Origin: an uncultured Lachnospiraceae bacterium | GTDB lineage: Bacteria > Bacillota > Clostridia > Lachnospirales > Lachnospiraceae | Assembly: GCA_951800685.1 (NCBI GenBank) | Contig: CATOJY010000021.1 | Location: 1 to 60,149 of the forward strand | Length of the DNA stretch: 60,149 bases | Direction of reading: 5' to 3' | In this document: in pieces, positions 17,759-25,947 of the stretch | How positions within the stretch are numbered: the stretch's first letter is position 1 | How the letters are laid out: every line of letters begins with the position of its first letter | The notes under the pieces: generated by a model | Told to the model about the DNA's origin: nothing | What the model saw: the letters and a program-made list of their open reading frames with translations, nothing else | The model's database searches: none | Program-made: the position numbers and the translations under genes

Positions 17759-19807
17759 ATGGCGAAGTATCTGGTAATTGTGGAATCACCGGCGAAAGTA
17801 AAGACGATCAAGAAGTTTTTAGGTGCAAATTATGAAGTGGCTGCCAGCAATGGACATGTACGGGATCTGCCGCGCAGTGTGCTGGGTATCGATGTGGAGC
17901 ATGATTTTGAACCGAAATATATTACGATCAGGGGAAAGGGAGATATTCTGGCGAATCTTCGCAAAGAAGTGAAGAAAGCCGAGAAAGTATATCTGGCCAC
18001 GGACCCTGACCGCGAAGGAGAAGCTATTTCATGGCATTTACTCGCGTCGCTGAAATTGGAGAATAAGAAAGTTTACCGTATCACCTTTAACGAGATCACG
18101 AAGACGGCGGTGAAGGAATCTTTAAAGAATGCAAGAGAGATCAATATGGACCTGGTAGATGCGCAGCAGGCCAGACGTTGTCTGGACCGTATGGTGGGCT
18201 ATAAAATTTCGCCCGTACTCTGGGCGAAGGTCAAGAGAGGATTGAGCGCTGGACGGGTTCAGTCAGTGGCACTTCGGATCATCTGTGACAGGGAAGAAGA
18301 GATCAATGCGTTTATTCCTGAAGAATACTGGACATTAGAAGCGTCTTTTGCTGTGGCGGGTGAGAAGAAACCATTACTTGCCAAGTATTATGGGACTACA
18401 GAGGAGAAGAGGACGATTGGTTCCAGGGAAGAGCTGGAGAAAGTCAAGAAACAGTTAGACCAGGCAGAATATCTTATATTTTCCGTCAAGAATGGTGAGA
18501 GAATCAAAAAGGCGCCGCTGCCTTTTACCACCTCTACACTGCAGCAGGAAGCAAGTAAAGTGTTGAATTTTTCGACCCAGAAGACGATGCGCCTTGCACA
18601 GCAGCTGTATGAGAGCGGTATTATCACCTACTTGCGTACAGATTCCACCAGGGTATCGGAGGAGGCGGCGAAAGCGGCCAGAGAATTCGTCACAGAGAAA
18701 TATGGTGAGGTTTACGCAGCAGAGGCAGAGAGGGAACAGAAGAGTGGTGCAAAGATCCAGGACGCCCATGAGGCGATCCGGCCAACAGATTTAAACAGGA
18801 CGCCGCTTGAGAGTAAGGAAACTCTGGCTAGAGACCAGTTCAGGCTCTATCAGCTGATATGGAAAAGATTTGTGGCAAGCCGTATGGCGCCAGCCGTTTA
18901 TGAGACGACTTCGGTGAAAATTGATGCGGCGGGGCATCGGTTTACGGTTGCGGCTTCCAAAGTGAAGTTTGACGGTTTTATGAGCGTCTATACGGAGGAA
19001 GATGAGAGGGAAGAAAACAATACCCTGGTGAAAGGAATTACGAAAGATACGAAGCTGACTTTGCAGCAGCTTGAAGAGAAACAACACTTTACCCAGCCGG
19101 CTCCGCATTATACGGAGGCCTCTTTAGTCAGGGCAATGGAAGAGCTGGGAATCGGGCGTCCGAGTACGTACGCACCTACAATCACAACGATTCTTGCCAG
19201 AAGATATATTGTCAAGGAGAATAAGAATCTCTATGTGACAGAACTGGGGGAAGTTGTGAATAATATGATGAAAGAAGCATTTCCTTCTATTGTAGATGTG
19301 AATTTTACGGCCACTATGGAAGCGCTTTTAGATGGTGTGGAGGAAGGAAGTGTGAAATGGAAGACGGTAGTCTCCAACTTCTATCCGGATTTAGCGGAAG
19401 CTGTGGATAAGGCGGAGAAGGAGCTGGAGGAAGTGGAAATAGCAGATGAGCTGTCCGATGAGTTTTGCGAGAACTGTGGAAGACAGATGGTCATCAAATA
19501 TGGTCCTCATGGCAGGTTTCTGGCCTGTCCCGGCTTTCCGGAATGCCGTAACACGAAGCCCTATTTCGAGAAAATCGGCGTAGCATGTCCGAAATGCGGT
19601 AAGGATATTGTACTAAAGAAGACAAAGAAGGGACGGAAATATTACGGTTGTATCGATAACCCTGACTGTGATTTTATGGTTTGGCAGAAGCCTGTGGAGG
19701 ACAGATGTGACAGATGTGGTGCGATTATGCTGCAGAAAGGCAGTAAGCTTGTCTGTTCAGACGAGAATTGTGGCTTTGTCAAGGACGCACAGAAGCAGGA
19801 AGTGTAG
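17759..19807 (+). CDS. topA: DNA topoisomerase I (type IA)
   Basis: The 682-residue enzyme relaxes negative supercoils. It starts MAKYLVIVESPAKVKTIKKFL with the Toprim glutamate, followed by DPDREGEAISWHL with the metal-binding acidic motif. The active-site tyrosine is Tyr291 in IITYLRTDSTR. Three C-terminal zinc ribbons follow (CENCG...CPGFPEC, CPKCG...CIDNPDC, CDRCG...CSDENC). ATG 17759 follows AGGGGA and matches other TopA N-termini; the upstream in-frame ATG at 17693 is rejected. topA followed by codY is a usual Firmicutes order. Confidence 0.97.
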   Translation: MAKYLVIVESPAKVKTIKKFLGANYEVAASNGHVRDLPRSVLGIDVEHDFEPKYITIRGKGDILANLRKEVKKAEKVYLATDPDREGEAISWHLLASLKLENKKVYRITFNEITKTAVKESLKNAREINMDLVDAQQARRCLDRMVGYKISPVLWAKVKRGLSAGRVQSVALRIICDREEEINAFIPEEYWTLEASFAVAGEKKPLLAKYYGTTEEKRTIGSREELEKVKKQLDQAEYLIFSVKNGERIKKAPLPFTTSTLQQEASKVLNFSTQKTMRLAQQLYESGIITYLRTDSTRVSEEAAKAAREFVTEKYGEVYAAEAEREQKSGAKIQDAHEAIRPTDLNRTPLESKETLARDQFRLYQLIWKRFVASRMAPAVYETTSVKIDAAGHRFTVAASKVKFDGFMSVYTEEDEREENNTLVKGITKDTKLTLQQLEEKQHFTQPAPHYTEASLVRAMEELGIGRPSTYAPTITTILARRYIVKENKNLYVTELGEVVNNMMKEAFPSIVDVNFTATMEALLDGVEEGSVKWKTVVSNFYPDLAEAVDKAEKELEEVEIADELSDEFCENCGRQMVIKYGPHGRFLACPGFPECRNTKPYFEKIGVACPKCGKDIVLKKTKKGRKYYGCIDNPDCDFMVWQKPVEDRCDRCGAIMLQKGSKLVCSDENCGFVKDAQKQEV

Positions 19808-19828
19808 GATTTCCCGAAAAACTGGATG

Positions 19829-19852
19829 AATTTTCTGGAATGTCAGAAAATT
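19829..19852 (+). promoter_or_regulatory. CodY-box-like palindrome upstream of codY
   Basis: A perfect 9-bp inverted repeat AATTTTCTG (19829-19837) / CAGAAAATT (19844-19852) has a 6-bp spacer. It can be read as two overlapping 15-mers (19829-19843 and 19838-19852), each with three mismatches to the CodY consensus AATTTTCWGAAAATT. It lies about 55 bp upstream of the codY -35, suggesting autoregulation. Confidence 0.6.
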
Positions 19853-19907
19853 CTGTAAAAATAATCCAAATTGTGAACAAAACGATATAAAATGTGCTTA
19901 AAAAACA

Positions 19908-19936
19908 TTGATTATGCTCGAATGTTGTGATAAAAT
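19908..19936 (+). promoter_or_regulatory. codY promoter
   Basis: TTGATT (19908-19913) and TAAAAT (19931-19936) are separated by 17 bp, 100 bp before the codY ATG. The leader contains a CAGGGTATCAGCTGGCTTGC stretch with no clear fold. Confidence 0.6.
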
Positions 19937-20035
19937 CAATTTATCTGGAATTGTGTAAGTATTTGTTACTATTCACGGCTGATTTGCCACAGGGTATCAG
20001 CTGGCTTGCCGGGCGAGGTATAAGGAGTTAAGTTC

Positions 20036-20821
20036 ATGAGCAGCGTTCAATTATTGGATAAGACAAGAAAAATTGGGAAACTTCTGCATAACAATAATTC
20101 AGGTAAGGTCGTGTTCAATGATATCTGTGATGTACTCAAGGATATTCTTGGTTCTAACGTACTTGTGATCAGCAGGAAGGGCAAAGTGCTTGGTATTGGG
20201 GATCTGGATATGGTGGAATCCATCATGGAACTGATTGTAGGTCATGTGGGTGGTTTTATTGATCCGATGCTGAATGAAAGACTGCTGTCAGTATTGTCTA
20301 CGAAAGAGAATGTCAATCTGGAGACACTGGGATTTGAAAATATTGACACGAAGAAGTACAGAGCCGTTATTGCACCGATCGAGATATCAGGGGAACGGCT
20401 TGGAACATTATTCCTCTATAAATGTAATGAACAGTATGATATAGACGATATTATTCTGTGTGAGTATGGCACCACGGTAGTAGGACTTGAGATGCTCCGG
20501 GCGGTGAGTGAGGAGAATGCAGAAGAGAACCGCAAGCTGGCGGTTGTGAAATCTGCGATCGGCACGCTTTCTTTTTCTGAGATGGAGGCAATTACGCATA
20601 TATTCGACGAGCTGGGCGGCATGGAAGGGATTCTTGTGGCCAGTAAGATCGCGGATAAGGTGGGAATTACCCGTTCTGTTATTGTAAATGCACTGCGTAA
20701 GTTTGAGAGCGCTGGTGTGATCGAATCGAGATCGTCAGGAATGAAGGGCACATACATTAAGGTGTTGAATGATGTGGTATTCGAGGAAGTAGAAAAACTG
20801 AAAGAACAGGGGAGGTTTTGA
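20036..20821 (+). CDS. codY: CodY, GTP- and branched-chain amino acid-sensing global repressor
   Basis: The 261-residue protein has CodY's N-terminal GAF ligand domain (LLDKTRKIGKLLHN, then VLVISRKGKVLG) and a C-terminal winged helix with ASKIADKVGITRSVIVNALR and GVIESRSSGMKGTYIKVLN. CodY represses stationary-phase, nutrient-uptake and often motility and sporulation genes when GTP and branched-chain amino acids are plentiful. ATG 20036 follows TAAGGAGTTAAGTTC. A CodY-like palindrome lies upstream and the flagellar operon begins 225 bp downstream after a terminator, so CodY likely coordinates motility with nutrition (inference). Confidence 0.97.
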   Translation: MSSVQLLDKTRKIGKLLHNNNSGKVVFNDICDVLKDILGSNVLVISRKGKVLGIGDLDMVESIMELIVGHVGGFIDPMLNERLLSVLSTKENVNLETLGFENIDTKKYRAVIAPIEISGERLGTLFLYKCNEQYDIDDIILCEYGTTVVGLEMLRAVSEENAEENRKLAVVKSAIGTLSFSEMEAITHIFDELGGMEGILVASKIADKVGITRSVIVNALRKFESAGVIESRSSGMKGTYIKVLNDVVFEEVEKLKEQGRF

Positions 20822-20867
20822 GTCCCGTGAATAACATATGAATAGAGAAAAGGAAATTTCTAAATGT

Positions 20868-20916
20868 AAAAGGATTTACAAAGAGGCAGGTGGTACAGCT
20901 ATGTGAATCCTTTTTT
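20868..20916 (+). terminator. Intrinsic terminator between codY and the flagellar operon
   Basis: AAAAGGATTTAC (20868-20879) pairs with GTGAATCCTTTT (20903-20914), with one G-U pair, and is followed by further T residues. The 23-nt loop is long but the stem is strong. It separates codY transcription from flgB. Confidence 0.75.
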
Positions 20917-20981
20917 CCCTTTTTGAAAGTAGTATTCCAAATATTGCTGTTAACAATTTATGAAAAATGACTCGAAAAACC

Positions 20982-21009
20982 TTGTTTTTTTTCTTAATAG
21001 CTTTATAAT
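20982..21009 (+). promoter_or_regulatory. Sigma-A-type promoter of the fla/che operon
   Basis: TTGTTT (20982-20987) and TATAAT (21004-21009) are separated by 16 bp, 37 bp before the flgB ATG, with T-rich DNA in the spacer. No sigma-D-like GCCGATAA element is visible here, which fits an early operon read by the housekeeping sigma factor. Confidence 0.65.
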
Positions 21010-21046
21010 AAAGTATGGATTCTATTAAACTAGGAGGGCTGTGGTT

Positions 21047-21451
21047 ATGAGTACTTTATCAAGTACCAATGCATTTGACTATATCAACGTACTAGACAGG
21101 GCGGCGGATGCGTCATGGCTGCGTAATGATGTTATTTCCAATAATATCTCTAATGCCGATACACCGGGCTTTAAGAGGAGTGACGTAGACTTTGCTTCTC
21201 AGCTTGCACAGGCACTTGGACAGTCAAGATATACATCCATGGATGCTAAGATGTCTGGCTTGAATCGGAATCTTAGCCGGTTAAGACCGGTTACGTTTAG
21301 TGATTATTCAGGATATTCTTACCGCATAGATGGCAATAACGTGGATCCGGATACGGAAGGTGTGTATTTAGCTAAAAACCAGATCGTATATCAGGGGTTG
21401 TCAGCGGCGATCAGACAGGAGTTCAGGAACCTGCAGATGGTCATGAAGTAA
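21047..21451 (+). CDS. flgB: Flagellar basal-body rod protein FlgB
   Basis: The 134-residue proximal rod protein has the rod/hook N-terminal signature LRNDVISNNISNADTPGFKRSDVDF and a C-terminal coiled region YQGLSAAIRQEFRNLQMVMK. It is exported by the flagellar type III system and forms the rod inside the periplasm-like zone and peptidoglycan. ATG 21047 lies nine bases after AGGAGG; an in-frame GTG at 21041 is too close to the RBS. It is the first gene of the operon, as in B. subtilis. Confidence 0.96.
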   Translation: MSTLSSTNAFDYINVLDRAADASWLRNDVISNNISNADTPGFKRSDVDFASQLAQALGQSRYTSMDAKMSGLNRNLSRLRPVTFSDYSGYSYRIDGNNVDPDTEGVYLAKNQIVYQGLSAAIRQEFRNLQMVMK

Positions 21452-21509
21452 TGGTTGTTTAGATATTAGGTTAAAAATCAGAGATTTTCCAATTTTCTAT
21501 TTAAACAGT

Positions 21510-21531
21510 ATCGCAAGCATGGTTGCGATAT
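21510..21531 (+). repeat. Perfect hairpin between flgB and flgC
   Basis: TATCGCAA (21510-21517) and TTGCGATA (21524-21531) form a perfect 8-bp stem with a GCATGG loop. No U tract follows, so it is more likely a processing or mRNA-stability element inside the operon than a terminator. Confidence 0.6.
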
Positions 21532-21576
21532 GCATGGACATTAGATTGTGTAATGAGGGAATAAGGAGAAAGAACG

Positions 21577-22026
21577 ATGGGAATGTTTACAGCTTTTGAT
21601 ATTAACGCTACAGGAATGACGGCGGAACGCTACCGTATGGATATCATTTCCCAGAATGTAGCCAATGCAAATACTACCCGTACAGAGGATGGTACCCCTT
21701 ACCGCCGGAAGGTGGTAGTCTTTGAAGAGAAGAATTCCCAGGCACCGTTCAGACAGGTGCTGAATAAGGCCAGAGGGCGCTATAATGGCACTGGTGTTAA
21801 GGTGACGGGGGTTTATGAAGATACATGGACGGAAGGTAATATGGTATATGACCCTTCTCATCCAGATGCAGATGAGAACGGCTATGTGATGTACCCAAAT
21901 GTCAGCACGATCACGGAGATGACAAACCTGATTGACGCCAGTCGTGCTTACCAGGCGAATGCAACGGCATTCAATGCAAGTAAGAATATAGCGACTACGG
22001 GATTAAATCTGTTAAATAACCAGTAA
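21577..22026 (+). CDS. flgC: Flagellar basal-body rod protein FlgC
   Basis: The 149-residue rod protein begins MGMFTAFDINATGMTAERYRM and contains the rod signature ISQNVANANTTRTEDGTPYRRK. It ends with the family motif DASRAYQANATAFNASKNI near the C-terminus. It assembles next to FlgB in the proximal rod. The RBS is AAGGAGAAAG. It lies 125 bp after flgB, with an A/T-rich stretch and a hairpin between, and precedes fliE. Confidence 0.97.
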   Translation: MGMFTAFDINATGMTAERYRMDIISQNVANANTTRTEDGTPYRRKVVVFEEKNSQAPFRQVLNKARGRYNGTGVKVTGVYEDTWTEGNMVYDPSHPDADENGYVMYPNVSTITEMTNLIDASRAYQANATAFNASKNIATTGLNLLNNQ

Positions 22027-22061
22027 TATGAATTGACACCTTATAATTTGGAGGAAGAGAG

Positions 22062-22388
22062 ATGGCTTTAGATATTACAGCGCTTCATAATGTGTCTTCA
22101 GAGGCGATCAAGGAAGCTGCAAGAAGTGCGGCTACAAATAAACCAGACACGTATAAAGAGACAGGCTTTGACAGTTTATTACATACAGCGATCGATAATC
22201 TGAATACAACAAATAGTTATTTATCAGATGCAGAGAATGAAGAGGTCAAGTGGATGCTCGGTGAGACAGAGAATGCACATGATCTTAGTATTGCGCTACA
22301 GAAGGCATCTACAGCGCTGCAGTATACAGTTGCAATCAGGGACAGGGTTTTAGATGCCTACAGAGAACTTCTTCAGATGCAGATCTAA
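22062..22388 (+). CDS. fliE: Flagellar hook-basal body complex protein FliE
   Basis: The 108-residue protein has the FliE pattern: a variable N-terminus, GFDSLLHTAIDNLNTTNSY in the middle, and the conserved ending NAHDLSIALQKASTALQYTVAIRDRVLDAYRELLQMQI, abbreviated here by its parts AHDLSIALQKAS and RDRVLDAYRELLQMQI. FliE links the MS ring to the rod. ATG 22062 follows GGAGGAAGAGAG. It sits between flgC and fliF as in most Firmicutes. Confidence 0.96.
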   Translation: MALDITALHNVSSEAIKEAARSAATNKPDTYKETGFDSLLHTAIDNLNTTNSYLSDAENEEVKWMLGETENAHDLSIALQKASTALQYTVAIRDRVLDAYRELLQMQI

Positions 22389-22432
22389 AGTTTCAGAGAG
22401 AATAAGGGGAAGGCTGAAGGAGATAAGTTGCT

Positions 22433-24043
22433 GTGGATAAATTAGTAGTCAAATTAAGAGAATTAGGAAATCGGATATTAGAATGGTGGAACCGTTTCAC
22501 GACGAAGCAGAAGACGCTGCTGATCTGTGGCATGGCAGTTGTGATCGTAGGGATCGTTGCTGTGGTGACGATGTTGACCAAACCGCAGTATGTCCTGCTT
22601 CGGGAATGCGAGACAGCGGCGGAGGCGGCAGAAGTCAAGGAACTGTTAGACGGCGAGGGAATGAAGTATACTGTTTCGGATGATGCATTGACGTTTCGGA
22701 TTTTAAGCGATCAGCAGGCTAACGCACGTATGCTTCTCAATTCCAATAACATTCAGACGGCCAGCTATGGGATTGATAAAGTGACGGAAGGAAGTTTCTC
22801 TACGACAGAATCCGATAAGCAGAAGCGGAATGTTGTGTATTTGGAGAAGTATCTGGCCAATGATATGATTGAGAGTTTCTCAGCGATCAAGACAGCAAGA
22901 GTCAAATTAAATATTCCGGAGAATGACGGTACGCTTCTGGCGACGGACGAAGAGTCTTATGCATGGGTGTTACTGGAATTAAAAGACGAGTTCAGTGTGG
23001 AGAGCTCAGCAGCTCTTGCCAGAGCAGTTGCTACTGCAATTGGCAATGAGTCGACAGATCATATTGTGATCATGGATTTTGATGGTAACATGCTTTTTAG
23101 CGGAGATGATAATTATAGTGTGTCCGGGGCTGCAAATGCACAGCTTTCTGTGAAGGCAGAGGCGGAGAAACTAGTTATCAACGAGGTGCGTAAAGTACTG
23201 CTTGGAACGAATCAATTCGACAATGTGGAAGTGGCGACCAATCTGGCGTTGGATTTTTCGACTACAGAATCGACTGTACATAAATATTCGGCGCCGGATG
23301 GGCGTACAGAAGGTATGATCTCTCATGAGGCTATCTTTAGTTCTGAGAATGAAAGTACTGTAGCGGGAGTTCCTGGTACGGATTCCAATGATGATGATTC
23401 CACTTATGTGCTGCCAGACAATGGCGGCGGCAATTCTTCTACATCTGAAGAGACTCGTGATTATCTGCCTGATGAGGAGATTACCAGCAAGAAGACACCG
23501 GCGGGGTATATTGATTACAGCCAGTCTTCTTTGATGGCGTCTATGATCCGATATAATGTTGTACGTGAGGAAGATGCAAAGACAAGAGGAGAGCTGGAAG
23601 GCGTTTCCTGGGAAGAGTATAAGCTTGCCAATGCAGAGCGTACGAGGATTGAAGTGGAGGAAGACCTGGTAGGAGCAGTGGCAAATGCCACGGGAATTCC
23701 TTCGGAGAGTATTTCGCTTGTAGCTTACAGTGAAAACATTTTCTTTGATGCAGAAGGTTCTGGAATTACTGCGACAGATATTATACAGATTGTGTTGATC
23801 ATTGTGATCCTGGCGTTGCTTGCTTTTGTGGTACTCAGGAGTATGCGTGGGGAGAAGCATGCGGAAGAAGAGGAAGAGATCTCTGTGGAGACTCTGTTAC
23901 AGTCCAATCCTGAGATGCAGTTAGAAGATATTATAGTAGAGAGTGAGTCAGAGGAAAGAAAACTGATCAATAAGTTCGTTGATGAGAATCCGGAGGCAGC
24001 GGCAAATCTGCTGCGTAACTGGTTAAATGAGGACTGGGGGTAA
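22433..24043 (+). CDS. fliF: Flagellar MS-ring protein FliF
   Basis: The 536-residue protein has two membrane segments, near residues 26-45 and 448-468, flanking a large extracytoplasmic part with ring-building motifs (LLRECETAAEAAEVKELLD, then YLANDMIESFSAI). The cytoplasmic C-terminus ENPEAAANLLRNWLNEDWG binds FliG. It forms the MS ring in the membrane. The start is GTG 22433, ten bases after AAGGAG. It is slightly shorter than typical but complete. It is six bases from fliG, suggesting tight co-expression. Confidence 0.96.
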   Translation: MDKLVVKLRELGNRILEWWNRFTTKQKTLLICGMAVVIVGIVAVVTMLTKPQYVLLRECETAAEAAEVKELLDGEGMKYTVSDDALTFRILSDQQANARMLLNSNNIQTASYGIDKVTEGSFSTTESDKQKRNVVYLEKYLANDMIESFSAIKTARVKLNIPENDGTLLATDEESYAWVLLELKDEFSVESSAALARAVATAIGNESTDHIVIMDFDGNMLFSGDDNYSVSGAANAQLSVKAEAEKLVINEVRKVLLGTNQFDNVEVATNLALDFSTTESTVHKYSAPDGRTEGMISHEAIFSSENESTVAGVPGTDSNDDDSTYVLPDNGGGNSSTSEETRDYLPDEEITSKKTPAGYIDYSQSSLMASMIRYNVVREEDAKTRGELEGVSWEEYKLANAERTRIEVEEDLVGAVANATGIPSESISLVAYSENIFFDAEGSGITATDIIQIVLIIVILALLAFVVLRSMRGEKHAEEEEEISVETLLQSNPEMQLEDIIVESESEERKLINKFVDENPEAAANLLRNWLNEDWG

Positions 24044-24048
24044 GATAA

Positions 24049-25062
24049 ATGGCGAAAGAGGCTGAAAATGTCAGTGGACTTCAGAAGGCGGCTATTTTAT
24101 TGATAGCCTTAGGGCCAGAGAGATCTGCTAATGTTTTTAAACACCTGAAAGAAGAAGAGATAGAGGAATTAACCTTAGAGATTGCCAATACCAGAAATAT
24201 TACACCGAAGCTGAAGGATGAAGTGGTTTCCGAGTTTTACCAGGTGTGTCTGGCACAGCAGTATATCGCAGAGGGCGGTATCAACTATGCGAAGGAGCTT
24301 TTAGAGAAATCTTTTGGAGCGGACAGAGCAATGGATGTAATCGGCAAGCTGACGGCATCCCTGCAGGTAAAACCATTCGAGTTTATCAGAAAAACCGATG
24401 CTTCACAGCTGCTTAACTTTATTCAGGATGAACATCCGCAGACGATTGCTTTGATTTTGTCTTATCTGTCTGCGGCACAGTCTGCTTTGATTCTGTCAGC
24501 GTTGCCGCCAGACAGGCAGGCTGATGTGGCAAGGCGTATTGCGATCATGGACAGAACCAGTCCGGAGGTGATCAAGGAAGTGGAGAAAGTGCTGGAATCC
24601 AAATTGTCCTCTTTGGTAAATCAGGATTACACAATTATTGGCGGCGTGGATGCTGTTGTGGAGATTTTGAATACAGTAGACCGTGGAACAGAAAAGCATA
24701 TTATGGAGACATTGGAGATCGAAGAGCCAGAATTGGCAGACGAGATCAGAAAGAAGATGTTCGTGTTCGAGGATATTTTGCTTTTGGACGATAGGGCGAT
24801 CCAGCGTGTGCTGCGTGATGTGGATAATGGTGATCTTGCGACTGCTCTGAAAGGTTCCAATGAGGAAGTACAGAACGCGATCTTCAATAACCTTTCTAAA
24901 CGTCTGGCAGCCATGATCAAGGAAGATATGGAATTTATGGGTCCTGTACGTATGAAGGATGTAGAGGAAGCACAGCAGAAGATCGTAAATGTTATCAGAA
25001 AACTGGAAGACTCCGCAGAGATTGTTATCTCCAGAGGTGGAGGTGACGAGATCGTTGTCTAG
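24049..25062 (+). CDS. fliG: Flagellar motor switch protein FliG
   Basis: The 337-residue switch/rotor protein shows FliG landmarks: GLQKAAILLIALGPE at the N-terminus, the DEHPQTIALILSYL EHPQ motif, and the C-terminal charged torque helix EDILLLDDRAIQRVLRDVD. FliG contacts FliF, FliM and the MotA stator and produces torque. The ATG follows GGGGGTAAGATAA. Its last codons overlap the fliH start, and an internal GGAGGTGA (25039-25046) is the fliH RBS. Confidence 0.97.
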   Translation: MAKEAENVSGLQKAAILLIALGPERSANVFKHLKEEEIEELTLEIANTRNITPKLKDEVVSEFYQVCLAQQYIAEGGINYAKELLEKSFGADRAMDVIGKLTASLQVKPFEFIRKTDASQLLNFIQDEHPQTIALILSYLSAAQSALILSALPPDRQADVARRIAIMDRTSPEVIKEVEKVLESKLSSLVNQDYTIIGGVDAVVEILNTVDRGTEKHIMETLEIEEPELADEIRKKMFVFEDILLLDDRAIQRVLRDVDNGDLATALKGSNEEVQNAIFNNLSKRLAAMIKEDMEFMGPVRMKDVEEAQQKIVNVIRKLEDSAEIVISRGGGDEIVV

Positions 25063-25912
25063 AAATTTATACAAAGCAAGCTGGGTTGTGGTATCTGGAG
25101 ACGAGAAGCATATGATTGACTCGAATGCTCTCGTTGAGAAAAGGATTGAAGAACAAGAGGCTCTCAAGAGAGCAAACAGAGATCTGGGGCTGGAACAGGA
25201 TGAGGAGACAGGATTTGTGAGCGGCCTTGGAGGAGAAGCAATCGACGCTGTCCTGCGGGATAACAGCGATGATAGTGGTATCATTAAGGCGGAGAAAGCG
25301 CCTGACTTAGAAGAGATTAAGGCCCAGGCCCAGGAGATGTTAGAGGAAGCCCAGGCCGAGATTGATGAAATGAAAGCGGCGGCGCAGAGCGAAATAGAAG
25401 CCCAGCGCCGCTGGGCAATGGAAGAAGGCAAGAAAGAAGGTTACGAGGACGGCTATCGGAAAGGTGTCTCAGAGGCGGATGAGATGAAGAGACAGCTGAT
25501 GGATGATAGACGGAAGCTGGAAGCAGAGTATAAGCAGTTGGTCGAGGAACTGGAACCCAAGTTCATCGATACGATTACAGAAGTTTACAGCCATATCTTC
25601 GGAGCTGGGCTGGCAGACAATAGAGATATCCTGGTGCACTTAGTAGACTCCACATTGAGGCAGATAGAGAGCAGCAGGACTTTTATTGTACACGTTTCCA
25701 AGGAAGATTATCCTTTTGTCAATATGCAGAAGCAGGCTCTTGCAGAGGGAGCCGCCGCAGGAAGAGGCGTGGTTGAGATTATTGAAGATATTACGCTGGG
25801 CAGGGGAGAATGCATGATCGAGACAGATGGCGGCATTTTTGATTGTGGCATAGACACGCAATTAACAGAGCTGGGTAATAAGTTGCGGATGTTATCCTAT
25901 GAGCATTCGTAA
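25055..25912 (+). CDS. fliH: Flagellar export ATPase regulator FliH
   Basis: I place the start at TTG 25055, eight bases after GGAGGTGA inside fliG, which gives 285 residues starting MSRNLYKASWVV and overlaps fliG by 8 bp. Upstream codons in this frame overlap fliG and have no RBS. The protein has a long Glu/Lys/Ala coiled coil (about residues 80-170) and a C-terminal FliH/YscL domain ending EDITLGRGECMIETDGGIFDCGI. FliH dimers bind the ATPase FliI and dock it at the export gate. Confidence 0.9.
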   Translation: MSRNLYKASWVVVSGDEKHMIDSNALVEKRIEEQEALKRANRDLGLEQDEETGFVSGLGGEAIDAVLRDNSDDSGIIKAEKAPDLEEIKAQAQEMLEEAQAEIDEMKAAAQSEIEAQRRWAMEEGKKEGYEDGYRKGVSEADEMKRQLMDDRRKLEAEYKQLVEELEPKFIDTITEVYSHIFGAGLADNRDILVHLVDSTLRQIESSRTFIVHVSKEDYPFVNMQKQALAEGAAAGRGVVEIIEDITLGRGECMIETDGGIFDCGIDTQLTELGNKLRMLSYEHS

Positions 25913-25947
25913 GAATAGAGAAAAGTTAAAGTGGTTGATGACAGTTG

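Noticed and set aside
24496..25431. Minus-strand 311-codon reading frame
   Set aside because: It is antisense to fliG and fliH. The Ser/Arg/Leu/Ile-rich translation has no family match that I can see.
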